Source: Streptomyces marokkonensis (GTDB taxonomy: Bacteria > Actinomycetota > Actinomycetes > Streptomycetales > Streptomycetaceae). From it: a stretch of DNA of 64,000 nt. The stretch spans positions 310,001 to 374,000 of the forward strand of contig NZ_VSKS01000005.1 of assembly GCF_008312835.1 (NCBI RefSeq), read 5' to 3'. This document shows, piece after piece, positions 25,316 to 36,052 of the stretch (position 1 is its first letter; the number at the start of each line of letters is the position of its first letter). A program made the position numbers and the translations under genes. The notes beneath the pieces are model-generated. The model ran no database searches. It had not been told where the DNA came from and worked only from the letters and a program-made list of their open reading frames with translations.

Positions 25316-25780
25316 CACGGCTCCAGACGGTTGGGGCGGCGCGTAGCGCCTCGTTGAGGGGTGGTGGTCGGGCGACGGGAGGGCATACCAGTGGGTTGGT
25401 ACAGGGCTTCCTGGGAAGTTACCCGGCCGTATGAGCGGGGTCACGACCCTCACGGTGTGACATGGACCGCAACTGTCTAAGCGCTTGCTTGGTTCCCGCG
25501 ACGCCGCCCCCGCGTCCACCGCCCCCGCGCCCGCCGCAACACCGTGCCCCGCCCCAACCGCCAAAACTGCCGCAACCGCCGCCACGGCCGCGGGCAGTCG
25601 TGCCGCCGGGGCGGCGCGGGTGGGCGCGACGGAACCCCGCGGGCGCCGGGCTGCGCGACACCCCCCGGCCCGTACCGACACCGCTCGCGGCGCTCGCCAT
25701 GCGGTGCGTCGGGGGCTGTCCGCGTGGGCGGGCCGAAGGGCCGCCCGCGGCCACGGTGCCCGCCGCCACCGCGCACGTCG
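25316..25780. other. Intergenic stretch between thiolase and SGNH hydrolase
   Basis: About 465 bases. The first part holds the thiolase promoter region and CTAAGCGCTTGCTTGG (25477-25492), a near-palindrome of the kind bound by TetR-type regulators. Bases 25495-25780 are Ala/Pro/Arg-coding in several frames, but codon positions are not consistent enough to support a gene. Confidence 0.5.
25477..25492. promoter_or_regulatory. Candidate TetR-type operator
   Basis: Reads CCAAGC-AAGC-GCTTAG on the minus strand: two six-base arms with one mismatch around four bases. It lies upstream of thiolase. The regulator is not encoded in the window. Confidence 0.3.
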
Positions 25781-26809
25781 CTACGGCGCGCGCTGGGGCG
25801 AGGGCTCCCGCTCCGGCTCCGGGACCTGGCGCCGGCGACGGCGTTTCAGGAGGGCCCACGGCCCCCGCGGCCCGGACGGTATCGCCGCCGTGACCTCCGT
25901 GCCCGCCTCCGACGCCGCCTCCGCCGCCGCCCGGGCCACCGGCAGGAACCCCTCGCGGCGCGCGGCGTCCGGCCGTTCCTCGTCCGCCGGCCACAGCCCC
26001 AGCGCCGCGCAGACCGTCGGCAGCACCGCCATCGCGGCCGTGGCGTACCCCTCCGCGGAGGGGTGATAACTGTCGGGCCCGAACAGCTCCCGCGGATTCG
26101 CCGCGAACTCCGGCCCCAGCAGATCGCCCAGCGACACCGTCCGCCCGCCCTGCTCCACGGCGCCGATCGTCTGGGCCGCCGCCAGCTGCCGGGACGCACG
26201 CCGGGCCAGCCAGCGCAACGGCTGCTGCACCGGCTCGATGCTGCCGAGATCGGGGCACGTGCCGACCACCACCTCCGCACCGGCCGTCCGCAGCCGGCGC
26301 ACCGCCGAGGACAGGTGCCGCACGGACTGGGTGGGCGGCATCCGGTGGGTGACGTCGTTGGCGCCGATCATGATCACGCAGATGTCCGGCACCCGCGACG
26401 GATCCGCCAGCGCCAGCGTCACCTGCCGGTCCAGATCGTCGGAGCGCGCCCCGGGCAGCGCGACCGTGCTCAGCCCCACCGGACGTTCCGCGATCGCCGC
26501 GACCCCGGACGCCAGCAGGGCGCCCGGCGTCTGCCCGGCCCGGTGCACGCCCTGCCCGGCGGCCGTGGAGTCGCCCAGCATCGTCAGCCGCAGCGCCGGC
26601 ACGCCGGGCACCGTGTACGCGGCGCCGTACAGACCGTCCGCGTTCGGGACGTGAGGGCTCGTGCCGTTGCCCACGCGGCGCCGCGCCAGCTGCGCCTCCG
26701 CCAGCAGCAGCCCCACGGTGGCCGCGCCGGCCAGGCCGATGCCCCCGCCGCCGTACGCCGCACCGGCCGCGATCCGCCGGGCCACCCGCGCCCTCGACAT
26801 GCCCGTCAT
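25781..26809 (-). CDS. SGNH/GDSL hydrolase
   Basis: A 342-residue lipase/esterase-like enzyme. After a hydrophobic N-terminal segment (about 8-38, a signal anchor or signal peptide), block I is LTMLGDSTAAGQG with the Ser, block III is MIGANDVTH and block V is DSYHPSAEGY with the catalytic Asp and His. The C-terminal 30 residues are Arg/Pro-rich and may be disordered. The start is chosen at the ATG at 26809, which has GAGGAGG upstream and gives the signal anchor. The longer frame would run into the promoter of the divergent cystathionine synthase gene. Confidence 0.88.
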   Translation of the reverse strand: MTGMSRARVARRIAAGAAYGGGGIGLAGAATVGLLLAEAQLARRRVGNGTSPHVPNADGLYGAAYTVPGVPALRLTMLGDSTAAGQGVHRAGQTPGALLASGVAAIAERPVGLSTVALPGARSDDLDRQVTLALADPSRVPDICVIMIGANDVTHRMPPTQSVRHLSSAVRRLRTAGAEVVVGTCPDLGSIEPVQQPLRWLARRASRQLAAAQTIGAVEQGGRTVSLGDLLGPEFAANPRELFGPDSYHPSAEGYATAAMAVLPTVCAALGLWPADEERPDAARREGFLPVARAAAEAASEAGTEVTAAIPSGPRGPWALLKRRRRRQVPEPEREPSPQRAP

Positions 26810-26917
26810 GCCCGCCGCCACCTCCTCGAAGCCGTACCCAGTGCTTGCCCCGTACGGACGGTGGTCCAATCCCAACGGGGAGTGAACGACCCGGGCGGGT
26901 CCCGGCGCGGAAGGGCC

Positions 26918-26923
26918 TAGGCT
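26918..26923 (+). promoter_or_regulatory. Candidate -10 of the cystathionine synthase gene
   Basis: TAGGCT, 47 bases ahead of the GTG start, in the divergent region with the SGNH hydrolase gene. An AT-rich palindrome CTTTTAAAAG follows at 26946-26955. Confidence 0.35.
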
Positions 26924-26970
26924 GGTTCGACCACCACGACCACATCTTTTAAAAGCATCCGGAGACAACG

Positions 26971-28359
<1,389 letters not shown>

Positions 28360-28386
28360 CGGGACGTCGGGCCGAGCGCCGGTGAA

Positions 28387-28404
28387 CCCGCCGTGAACGG
28401 CGGG
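28387..28404 (+). terminator. Hairpin after the cystathionine synthase gene
   Basis: CCCGCCGT pairs perfectly with 28397-28404 around GA. Between here and 28634 there is an AT-richer segment (28415-28490) but no gene that I can support. Confidence 0.55.
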
Positions 28405-28634
28405 GTGTTGCCGCGTTCGTGATCTTCGTGGACTTCGCGGAAGTGGTACGAGGGCGTCACGTTCGCGCAGCACTCGCTTAACACGGGACAGGCACATTGG
28501 TGGGTGTCGGCAGGGACGGGAGCGGCTCCCCGTTCCGGCCGGCGGCCACACGGCGTCGAAGGACCTCCGGAGCGGCTCCCGGACCTCCAAGGACGCCTCG
28601 GACGCGCAGTCCGCCTCAGCGGGCGCGCGTCCCT

Positions 28635-28689
28635 CGCGGGGACCGCCGTCGTCCCGCCCCCCGGTCACGGGGGTGCGGCGGTCCCCGCG
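28635..28689 (-). terminator. Strong terminator hairpin
   Basis: CGCGGGGACCGCCG (28635-28648) pairs perfectly with 28676-28689, and an inner CCCCC/GGGGG stem extends it. It lies 12 bases beyond the stop of the minus-strand gene ending at 28701. Confidence 0.85.
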
Positions 28690-28700
28690 CAAGACCTCTC

Positions 28701-29132
28701 TCAGTCGTCCCAGTCGCCGTCCTTGGCGGCCTCACGGCGGCCGAACAGGCCCGGGTTGGTCCGGACGGCCTGGACGACGTTGACGCCGACGATGCCCAGC
28801 CAGGTGACCAGCAGACCGGGAAGATGGCCCACGCCCCCGCCGATCGCGGACAGCGGCACCGCGAGGACCAGCGACACGATCCCGAAGCCGAACCGCTCGC
28901 CCCAGGAGTCCGTGACCCTCGGCGACCGCGCGTCCCGGGCCACCGTCAGCTGCCGCTCGGCGAGCTGCCGGCGCACCCGGCGATCCACCGCGCCGTCGAT
29001 GCGCTCGTCGACCTTCTCCAGGAACGAGTCGACCAGCGCGGATTCGTACTCCTCGCCCAGTTCCCTGCGCGCCTGCAGGGAGGCGTTGAGTTCCTTCTTC
29101 AGCTCGGCGTCGCGCGCGTCCATTCCGGTCAT
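28701..29132 (-). CDS. Small membrane protein with charged N-terminus
   Basis: A 143-residue protein. Residues 1-72 are soluble, helical and charged (AELKKELNASLQARRELGEE, DERIDGAVDRRVRRQLAERQ). Two membrane spans follow (about 83-103 and 108-128), then an acidic tail ending DGDWDD. Streptomyces homologues are annotated only as integral membrane proteins. It is encoded 76 bases downstream of the LCP gene in the same direction and may share its transcript. ATG 29132 is used, with ATG 29123 as an alternative. Confidence 0.8.
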   Translation of the reverse strand: MTGMDARDAELKKELNASLQARRELGEEYESALVDSFLEKVDERIDGAVDRRVRRQLAERQLTVARDARSPRVTDSWGERFGFGIVSLVLAVPLSAIGGGVGHLPGLLVTWLGIVGVNVVQAVRTNPGLFGRREAAKDGDWDD

Positions 29133-29208
29133 GCGCTCCACGGTAGGCAGGCGGGAGGCCGGGGGCACTGGGGGTAACCCCCGTCTCGGCCCTCGGGTTC
29201 GCCGCGCC

Positions 29209-30924
29209 CTACTTCTCGCACATCTTCTCGTCGGCCCGGGACTGCTCGACGTCCACCTTCTTCGGGGCGGCGACGGGAACACCGGCCTTCTTGAAGTCGG
29301 GGCCCAGGGTGAGGGTCATCGGCGCCGTCGCGTCCGCGCCCGCCGGGCCGGGCTTCAGCGCGGCGGCGGGCAGGCCCATGAGGTCGGCGAGCGTGCGGGC
29401 CTGGTCGGCCTGGTCCGGCGCGTACTCCAGGGTCGTCCTGCCGACCTCGGCCGGGGCGTTCCCCTTGTTCGTGGACCGGGAGACGCCCTCGCCGGTCTGC
29501 AGCCAGACCAGGGTCTCCTGCGCGGCGCCCTGCGGACCGCCGCCGTTGCGGACGTCGACGCGGACGGCGGACGCCTCGGCCCGCGGACCCTCCAGCAGCG
29601 CGGCCTGCTTGTCCTTGGCGTCCTTCTCCTTCTTCCTCACCTCGGTGAGGGAGACGTCGTTCTGCAGCATGCTGAACAGCTGCGGGGCCTTGACCGGGTG
29701 CGGGACGACGGTGACGGGCGTGGGCTCGGCCGGGTTGTCGATCACCGGCATCGTCATCAGGGTGATGTTCTTCAGGTCGATCCCGGCGAGTTCCTTGGCG
29801 AGGGTGAGCAGCTTCCCGGGGCTGCCTATCCCCTTGTCCACGGTGAGGGACTTGGTGGCGGCGTCGGCCACGTCGAGCATCTTCGACGGGCTGTCCAGGG
29901 TGTCCTCCTTCAGCCGGCGGATCATCGACGCGACGAACTTCTGCTGCATCCCGATCCGGTCCAGGTCGCTCTCGTTCTCTAGGCCGTGCCGGTTGCGCAG
30001 GAACGCCAGCGCGTCCTCGCCCTGGATCGTGCTCTCCCCGGCGGGCAGGTCGAGCCTGGTCCCGCCGTCCAGGTCCTTGAGGGGCTTGTCCAGGCAGACC
30101 TTGACACCGCCGACCGCGGTGGACAGCGTCTTGACCGCGTTGAAGTCGAACATCATGAAGTGGTCGACGTCGACGTCGGCGATCTCCTCGACCGTACGCA
30201 TGGTGCAGCCCGGGTCGCGGCCGTTCACACCGTAGGACTCGTTGAACCTGGTGGTCCCCCTGGAGCCGGCGACGACCTCGGTGGAACCGTCGGGCTGCCT
30301 GGTCTCGCAGTCCGGGATCCTCGTCATGAGGTCCCGGGGGATGCTCACCACGGTCGCGTTGGTGCGGTCCTCCGAGACGTGGAAGAGGAGGGTGGTGTCG
30401 GCGTGGCCGGTGACGTTGTCCCGGTTGCCGTAGGCCTCGTTGCCCTCGCCGGTGCGGACGTCGTTGCCGATGATCAGGATGTTGACCGGGCCGTCCGCCA
30501 GCACCTCGTCACTGCCCACGTCACCGATGTCGACGGTGTCGATGTTGCCGTAGAGGCGGTCGTACCAGTAGTACGCGAACGCCGAGCCGCCGACGAGGAC
30601 CAGGCCCAGGACGCCTCCCGTCCACACCAGCGCCTTCTTCCTGCCGTTCCTCCGGTTCGGCTGCCGGCGCCCGTGGTGGCCGGTGTCACGCGCGTCGTCC
30701 GGGGCGGGCGCGGGAGCGGGAACGGTGCGGCGACCGCGCTGCCCGGGGACGCGGCCGGGAGCGGGGGCGGTGGAACCGGGGCGGGACGCGCCGCGCTGCC
30801 CGGGGAACGGCGGCGGCCCGGGCGAACCGTTCAGCCGCAGTTCGTACTCGCCGGTCTCCGGGTTGAGTACCCACTGGTCGGCGGGGTCGGTCCCGTCCGC
30901 CTGCCCACGGCTTCGCGCGTCCAC
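29209..30924 (-). CDS. LytR-CpsA-Psr family protein with LytR_C domain
   Basis: A 571-residue type II membrane protein. A Pro/Arg-rich cytoplasmic tail (1-95) precedes one span (about 98-122). The LCP domain (about 150-330) shows NILIIGNDVR, VVSIPRDLMTRIPDC, RFNESYGVNG and the Arg-rich LAFLRNRHG region. A C-terminal LytR_C-like domain (about 465-560, VRVDVRNGGGPQGAAQETL) ends the protein. LCP enzymes attach wall teichoic acid, capsule or arabinogalactan-type polymers from lipid carriers to peptidoglycan. GTG 30924 has GGAGG upstream. Three more LCP genes lie at 58-64 kb. Confidence 0.92.
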   Translation of the reverse strand: MDARSRGQADGTDPADQWVLNPETGEYELRLNGSPGPPPFPGQRGASRPGSTAPAPGRVPGQRGRRTVPAPAPAPDDARDTGHHGRRQPNRRNGRKKALVWTGGVLGLVLVGGSAFAYYWYDRLYGNIDTVDIGDVGSDEVLADGPVNILIIGNDVRTGEGNEAYGNRDNVTGHADTTLLFHVSEDRTNATVVSIPRDLMTRIPDCETRQPDGSTEVVAGSRGTTRFNESYGVNGRDPGCTMRTVEEIADVDVDHFMMFDFNAVKTLSTAVGGVKVCLDKPLKDLDGGTRLDLPAGESTIQGEDALAFLRNRHGLENESDLDRIGMQQKFVASMIRRLKEDTLDSPSKMLDVADAATKSLTVDKGIGSPGKLLTLAKELAGIDLKNITLMTMPVIDNPAEPTPVTVVPHPVKAPQLFSMLQNDVSLTEVRKKEKDAKDKQAALLEGPRAEASAVRVDVRNGGGPQGAAQETLVWLQTGEGVSRSTNKGNAPAEVGRTTLEYAPDQADQARTLADLMGLPAAALKPGPAGADATAPMTLTLGPDFKKAGVPVAAPKKVDVEQSRADEKMCEK

Positions 30925-31191
30925 GCTCGTACCAGTCCTCCGTCGGGCGCCCCGGGGGCGTCTGCGTCTCAAGGCGCTTAATTGTTCGAGGCGTTACGCT
31001 ATCCGGCCCGTACGGGATGCGCCGACGTCGTAGCAAAATCGTCGAGATCCGGATCTGTCCCCGGCCGGGCACAGTGCGTGATCTCCGCCCATCACGACGC
31101 GTGTACGGCGCGACGTCCCGTTCGCCTGTATAACGGCATGCAGACGTAGCGATCGATGAATGGGCCGAAGGGCCGAGGGGGAAGTCAGGTC

Positions 31192-32034
31192 ATGAGCGGC
31201 ACCGAGAGCCCCGCCGCGCGCCTCCAGGCGCTCTTCGAGGGGCATCGGCTGACACCGACCCAGCGGCGCATCGCGCACAGCATGGTGCGGCGGGCCGCCG
31301 ACGTGCCGTTCCTGTCCAGCGTGGAGCTGGCTGAGCTGGCCGGGGTCAGCCAGCCCTCCGTGACCCGGTTCGCCGTCGCCCTCGGCTTCGACGGCTACCC
31401 CGCCCTGCGCCGGCACCTGCGCGAGATCGCGCCCGCCGAACCGGCGCCGGAGACCGGCTCGTACAACGAGTACCAGCAGGCCGTCGAGGCCGAGATCGAG
31501 AACCTGCGCCATCTCGCGGAGGCGCTGGCCGACACCGGCCCGGTGCGGCGGGCGGGACGGGTCCTCGCGGCCAGCCGGCCCCTGCCCGTGCTGGGGCTGC
31601 GGGCCGCGGCGGCACAGGCGCACGGCTTCGCCTACTTCGCCGCCAAGGTCCATCCGGACGTCCGGCTGCTCAACGAGGGCGGCACGATGCTCCACGACCG
31701 GATCGACGCGGCCGCCCGCGCCGGGGCGAGCGCCCTGCTGTGCTTCGCGCTGCCCCGCCATCCCCGGGAGGTCGTCGACGCCCTCGCCCACGCCAGGGAG
31801 ACGGGGCTGACCGTCGTCAGCGTCGCCGACTCCCCGTTCGCGCCGGTCGCCAAGGTGTCCGACCTGCTGCTGCCCGCCGCCGTCGGCACCGGGCTGGCCT
31901 TCGACACGGCGTGCGCGCCGATGCTGCTGGGCCGGGTGCTGCTGGAGGCGATGTGCGACGACCTGCCCGACGCGCAGGCGCGGCTCGAGGAGTTCGACGC
32001 GAAGGCGGCGGCACGCGGGCTGTTCGTGGACTGA
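31192..32034 (+). CDS. MurR/RpiR-family transcriptional regulator
   Basis: A 280-residue repressor. The N-terminal helix-turn-helix (about 14-75) contains LTPTQRRIAHSMV and LAELAGVSQPSVTRFAVALGFDGYPALRRHLRE. The SIS domain (about 118-255) should bind a phosphosugar or similar ligand: VLGLRAAAAQAHGFAYF, LLCFALPRHPREVVDAL. Its closeness to the hut genes makes it a candidate histidine-utilisation regulator, an inference supported by a palindrome in the hutU promoter. ATG 31192 follows a GAGGGGGAAG stretch. The frame extends 36 bases further upstream. Confidence 0.9.
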   Translation: MSGTESPAARLQALFEGHRLTPTQRRIAHSMVRRAADVPFLSSVELAELAGVSQPSVTRFAVALGFDGYPALRRHLREIAPAEPAPETGSYNEYQQAVEAEIENLRHLAEALADTGPVRRAGRVLAASRPLPVLGLRAAAAQAHGFAYFAAKVHPDVRLLNEGGTMLHDRIDAAARAGASALLCFALPRHPREVVDALAHARETGLTVVSVADSPFAPVAKVSDLLLPAAVGTGLAFDTACAPMLLGRVLLEAMCDDLPDAQARLEEFDAKAAARGLFVD

Positions 32035-32140
32035 GCGCGGACGGCAGGCCGGCCGCCGCGTCTTCTCAGACTCGTCTCACCTTGCGTCGCTAATGTGCCT
32101 CTCCTGGGACACACAGGTATCGGAGGACGGGAGGCAGGAC

Positions 32141-32725
32141 GTGACGCGCGGAGTACAGGGGCTGGCGCGGGTGGCCGTCGTCGTGCGGGCCGGGGCCGCG
32201 CCACTGTGGTGGCTGGGATTCTTCGCCGCGGGCATCGGGGTGCTGGTGCCGGGAGCGACCGGGCGCCGGATCGGTGTCCTGGCGGGCGCCGCGCTGTTCC
32301 TCGTGGCGGCGGCCGTCGTGGCGTACGGGCGGCGGGGGCGGTACCGCGCGCTGGCCCGCACGGCGGCGCGCGCGGGCAAGCACGACGTGCTCCAGGACCG
32401 CGCGGTGACCGTGCGCAACTGGCGCCGGGTGCACCGCTGGTGGCTGCTGCTCGCCTTCCTCGCCGCCCTGGGCACGGCGTTCGCCGCACCCGCCGCCGGC
32501 GGTCTGCTGCTCGCCGGGTGCGGGGCGGGGTTGTGGTGGAAGGCGTCCTGGATCGGCCGGCTGGAGCAGGCGGGCGAGGTCCTGCTGTGGGTGCGCGTCG
32601 ACTGGCTGCGCGCGGGTGCGGGACGGCCCGCCGGCGAGGCGGTCAAGGCCTACCGCACCACGGGTGTCGCGGCGGGCGACGCGGCCCCGGGCGGCTCCCG
32701 CCGACGGGTTGCCGCGGCGGCCTGA
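32141..32725 (+). CDS. Small integral membrane protein
   Basis: A 194-residue protein with four probable membrane spans (about 20-40, 46-66, 106-126 and 128-150) and a basic loop between the pairs (RRGRYRALARTAARAGKHD). No family recognised beyond streptomycete membrane proteins. The GTG at 32141 has GGGAGG six bases upstream and is preferred to an in-frame ATG at 32093 that lacks one. It lies between the RpiR gene and the convergent decarboxylase gene; no functional link is evident. Confidence 0.8.
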   Translation: MTRGVQGLARVAVVVRAGAAPLWWLGFFAAGIGVLVPGATGRRIGVLAGAALFLVAAAVVAYGRRGRYRALARTAARAGKHDVLQDRAVTVRNWRRVHRWWLLLAFLAALGTAFAAPAAGGLLLAGCGAGLWWKASWIGRLEQAGEVLLWVRVDWLRAGAGRPAGEAVKAYRTTGVAAGDAAPGGSRRRVAAAA

Positions 32726-32817
32726 GGGACGGGGCGTCCCGCGGGCGCGGGTGCGGTGGCCCGTGCCCGCGCGGCGGCGCCGCCATCGGCACGGTCCCGC
32801 GCCCCAGCGGGTGGTGT

Positions 32818-34242
32818 TCAGGGCGTCGGGCCCGCGGTGAGGGCGTCGGCGTGGGCCGCCCCCGACTCGGTGACGATCTCCTCGATCGTCTGGGGGCTGC
32901 GTACGGTCGCGAAGGTGACTCCTCCCGTCCCGTCCGGGACGAAGCCGTGGACGGCGGGGCGGGGGAGCGAGTTGTACGCGTAGTGGTGGGCGAAGTAGTA
33001 CGCGCCCGTGTCCAGCGCCGCCGCGTAGTCGCCCTGCTCCAGCAGCGGCAGCTCCTGCCCCTGCGCGAGCAGGTCGCCCGCGAAGCAGGCCGGTCCCGCC
33101 ACGTCCTGCACGACCGCCGGCCCCTCCTTGGGCCGCCCCTTTGCGTCGTAGGCGGCGATCCTCAGCGGCCACGACTCCGGTGCGTACACCGTGCGCGTCG
33201 CCACCTGCACGCCCGCGTGCGTCACCGCGACCGGACGCCCGCCCGCGCTCTTGGCGTACTCCACGCGCGCGACCACCGTGCCGTGCTTGGCCAGCAGCGA
33301 CCGGCCGAACTCGGTGACCAGCCCGTACCGCCCGTCGAACAGCCCCGGCACCGTCTCGCGCAGCAGCCGCGCGTACTCCCCGTACGTCGGGCTGCTCGCC
33401 TCGGACGCGAAGTTCACCGGCAGCCCGCCGCCGATGTCGATGGTGTCGATCTGCCGCCGTCCCGCACGCCGGTTGATCTCCTCCGCCAGGGCGTACGTCT
33501 CCGCGATCCCCCGCGCCATCATGGACAGCTCGATGCCCTGGGAACCGGAGTGCGCGTGCAGCCGGGTCAGCCACGGCCGGTCCGTGCAGGCCCGCACCAC
33601 CCACTCCCGCGCCCCCTCGTCGCGCAGCGCCACCCCGAACTTCGACGTCGCCGTCGCCGTGGACAGCGCCTCGATGGAGCCGCCGCCGACCTGCGGGTTC
33701 ACCCGGATTCCGATGGGCGACCGGGAGCCGGACCCGGCCATCAGGGCGTCGATGCGCTCCAGCTCCTGCGGATTGTCCGCGTTCACGGCGATCCCCAGCG
33801 CCAGGGCCTCCCGCAGCTCGGCGGCCGTCTTGGCGGGCGAGTCGAGGACCGTCCGCTCCGGAGTCACTCCCGCCGCCCGCGCCAGCGCCAGCTCACCCGG
33901 GCTGGCCACCTCCGCGCCGATGCCCTCCTCGCGCAGCAGCCGCAGCACCGGCACCAGCGGGCTCGCCTTCACCGCGAACGCGTGCAGCACGGGCGTGCCC
34001 GGCGCCGTCACCGCGTCGAACGCCGCCCGCAGCCCGGCCGCCGACTCCCGGATGCCGGTGACGTCGAGCAGGGCCACCAGGGGAGTGCCGGCGTCCAGCA
34101 GCCCCTGCTCGACGGCGGCCCGCACCGCCTCGTCCCGCCGGGCCGCCCGCCCGGTACCCCGCGGGTCCACCTCGTCCGTCAGACCGTCGTCGTACGCCAC
34201 CGCGTCCCCCGTCCCCTCGGTGTGCTCCCTGTTCGCGCGCAT
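32818..34242 (-). CDS. PLP-dependent decarboxylase (DapDC/ODC fold III)
   Basis: A 474-residue alanine-racemase-fold decarboxylase. The PLP Lys is in HAFAVKASPLVPVLRLL (about residue 92), the His that stacks on the ring is in LHAHSGSQG, the phosphate loop is IDIGGGLPV, and AALDTGAYYFAHHYAYNS supplies the dimer active-site region. The usual substrate Cys-Asp motif of DapDC (CES) is not evident, so the substrate (diaminopimelate, ornithine or another amino acid) is uncertain. It is divergent from hutU and may act on an amino acid in a related pathway. The ATG at 34242 has GGAGG unusually close (one base), so a downstream start is possible. Confidence 0.87.
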   Translation of the reverse strand: MRANREHTEGTGDAVAYDDGLTDEVDPRGTGRAARRDEAVRAAVEQGLLDAGTPLVALLDVTGIRESAAGLRAAFDAVTAPGTPVLHAFAVKASPLVPVLRLLREEGIGAEVASPGELALARAAGVTPERTVLDSPAKTAAELREALALGIAVNADNPQELERIDALMAGSGSRSPIGIRVNPQVGGGSIEALSTATATSKFGVALRDEGAREWVVRACTDRPWLTRLHAHSGSQGIELSMMARGIAETYALAEEINRRAGRRQIDTIDIGGGLPVNFASEASSPTYGEYARLLRETVPGLFDGRYGLVTEFGRSLLAKHGTVVARVEYAKSAGGRPVAVTHAGVQVATRTVYAPESWPLRIAAYDAKGRPKEGPAVVQDVAGPACFAGDLLAQGQELPLLEQGDYAAALDTGAYYFAHHYAYNSLPRPAVHGFVPDGTGGVTFATVRSPQTIEEIVTESGAAHADALTAGPTP

Positions 34243-34291
34243 GCCTCCAGCCAAACATCCCGCTCCCGGCGGTGCCGGCACACCCCCCGTC

Positions 34292-34330
34292 TTGACTAGG
34301 TCTATTCAGGAGCTGAGGATATGAATATCC
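34292..34330 (+). promoter_or_regulatory. hutU promoter with overlapping palindrome
   Basis: TTGACT (34292-34297) and GAGGAT (34315-34320) are 17 bp apart. GGATATGAATATCC (34317-34330), a palindrome with a two-base centre, overlaps the -10 element, the layout of a repressor site. Confidence 0.5.
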
Positions 34331-34363
34331 GCCGTAATCATCCGCAGCACGAGGAGGCACACC

Positions 34364-36052
34364 ATGGCCGGACCCGGACCCCGCCCCGTCCGAGCGCCGC
34401 GCGGCACCGAACCGAGCGCCCTGGGCTGGCAGCAGGAGGCCGCCCTGCGGATGCTGCAGAACAACCTCGACCCCGAGGTCGCCGAGCACCCCGACAAGCT
34501 CGTCGTCTACGGGGGGACGGGGAAGGCCGCCCGCGACTGGCGCTCCTTCGACGCGATGGTGCGGACGCTGAGGACCCTCAAGCAGGACGAGACGATGCTC
34601 GTCCAGTCCGGCAGGCCGGTCGGCGTCATGCAGACCCACGAGTGGGCCCCGCGCGTCCTCATCGCCAACTCCAACCTCGTCGGCGACTGGGCCACCTGGG
34701 AGGAGTTCCGCCGCCTGGAGGCCCTCGGCCTGACCATGTACGGGCAGATGACCGCCGGCTCCTGGATCTACATCGGCACCCAGGGCATCCTCCAGGGCAC
34801 CTACGAGACCTTCGCCGCCGTCGCCGCCAAGCTGCATTCAACGGGCAAAGGGGTCGACGGCACCCTCGCCGGGACCATCACCCTCACCGCGGGCCTCGGC
34901 GGCATGGGCGGCGCCCAGCCGCTCGCCGTGACGATGAACGACGGCGTCGCGATCTGCGTCGACTGCGACCCCCGCGCCATCGACCGCCGCATCGAGCACC
35001 GCTACCTGGACGTGAAGGCCGACAGCCTCGACCACGCGCTCCAGCTGGCCACCGAGGCCCGCGACGCCCGCCGCCCCCTGTCCGTCGGCGTCCTCGGCAA
35101 CGCCGCCGAGCTGGTCCCGCAGCTGCTCGCCATGGGCGCGCCCATCGACATCGTCACCGACCAGACCTCCGCCCACGACCCGTTGGCCTACCTCCCCGTC
35201 GGCGTCGCCTTCGAGGACATGGCCGACGCCGCCACCAAGGACCCGGCCGGCTTCACCACCCGCGCCCGCGAGTCCATGGCCCGGCACGTCGAGGCGATGG
35301 TCGGCTTCCAGGACGCCGGTGCCGAGGTGTTCGACTACGGCAACTCGATCCGCGGCGAGGCCCGGCTCGCGGGCTACGACCGCGCGTTCGCCTTCCCCGG
35401 CTTCGTCCCCGCCTACATCCGGCCGCTCTTCTGCGAGGGCAAGGGCCCGTTCCGCTGGGCCGCGCTGTCCGGCGACCCCGCCGACATCGCCAGGACCGAC
35501 AAGGCGGTCCTGGAGCTCTTCCCGGAGAACGAGTCCCTGGCCCGCTGGATCAGGATGGCGGGGGAGCGGGTCCACTTCCAGGGGCTGCCCGCGCGCATCT
35601 GCTGGCTCGGATACGGCGAGCGCGACAAGGCCGGCGAGCGGTTCAACGACATGGTCGCGAGCGGGGAGCTGGCCGCGCCGGTCGTCATCGGGCGGGACCA
35701 CCTCGACTGCGGGTCGGTGGCCTCTCCCTACCGGGAGACCGAGGCGATGCTGGACGGGTCCGACGCGATCGCCGACTGGCCGCTGCTGAACGCCATGGTG
35801 AACGTCGCTTCCGGGGCGTCGTGGGTGTCCCTCCACCACGGTGGCGGGGTCGGCATGGGGCGGTCGATCCACGCCGGGCAGGTGACGGTGGCCGACGGGA
35901 CCGCGCTGGCCGGGGAGAAGATCCGGCGGGTGCTCACCAACGACCCCGGGATGGGAGTGATCCGGCACGTGGACGCGGGGTACGACATCGCGGAGTCGGT
36001 GGCCGGCGAGCGGGGTGTGCGCGTGCCGATGCGTGAGGGTGACTCGGCGTGA
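34364..36052 (+). CDS. hutU: Urocanate hydratase
   Basis: A 562-residue NAD+-dependent enzyme converting urocanate to imidazolonepropionate, step two of histidine breakdown. Motifs: [35 protein letters not shown], the Rossmann-like [12 protein letters not shown], and the family signature [16 protein letters not shown]. The active-site Cys lies in [19 protein letters not shown] precedes the ATG. It overlaps the M20 amidohydrolase gene by four bases (GTGA). No histidine ammonia-lyase (hutH) is present in the window, so step one is encoded elsewhere. Confidence 0.97.
   Translation: MAGPGPRPVRAPRGTEPSALGWQQEAALRMLQNNLDPEVAEHPDKLVVYGGTGKAARDWRSFDAMVRTLRTLKQDETMLVQSGRPVGVMQTHEWAPRVLIANSNLVGDWATWEEFRRLEALGLTMYGQMTAGSWIYIGTQGILQGTYETFAAVAAKLHSTGKGVDGTLAGTITLTAGLGGMGGAQPLAVTMNDGVAICVDCDPRAIDRRIEHRYLDVKADSLDHALQLATEARDARRPLSVGVLGNAAELVPQLLAMGAPIDIVTDQTSAHDPLAYLPVGVAFEDMADAATKDPAGFTTRARESMARHVEAMVGFQDAGAEVFDYGNSIRGEARLAGYDRAFAFPGFVPAYIRPLFCEGKGPFRWAALSGDPADIARTDKAVLELFPENESLARWIRMAGERVHFQGLPARICWLGYGERDKAGERFNDMVASGELAAPVVIGRDHLDCGSVASPYRETEAMLDGSDAIADWPLLNAMVNVASGASWVSLHHGGGVGMGRSIHAGQVTVADGTALAGEKIRRVLTNDPGMGVIRHVDAGYDIAESVAGERGVRVPMREGDSA

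Noticed and set aside
25485-26066. Ala/Arg/Pro-rich plus-strand frame opposite the SGNH hydrolase
   Set aside because: Third-position bias is weak, it overlaps the C-terminal third of a clear minus-strand gene, and it has no motif.
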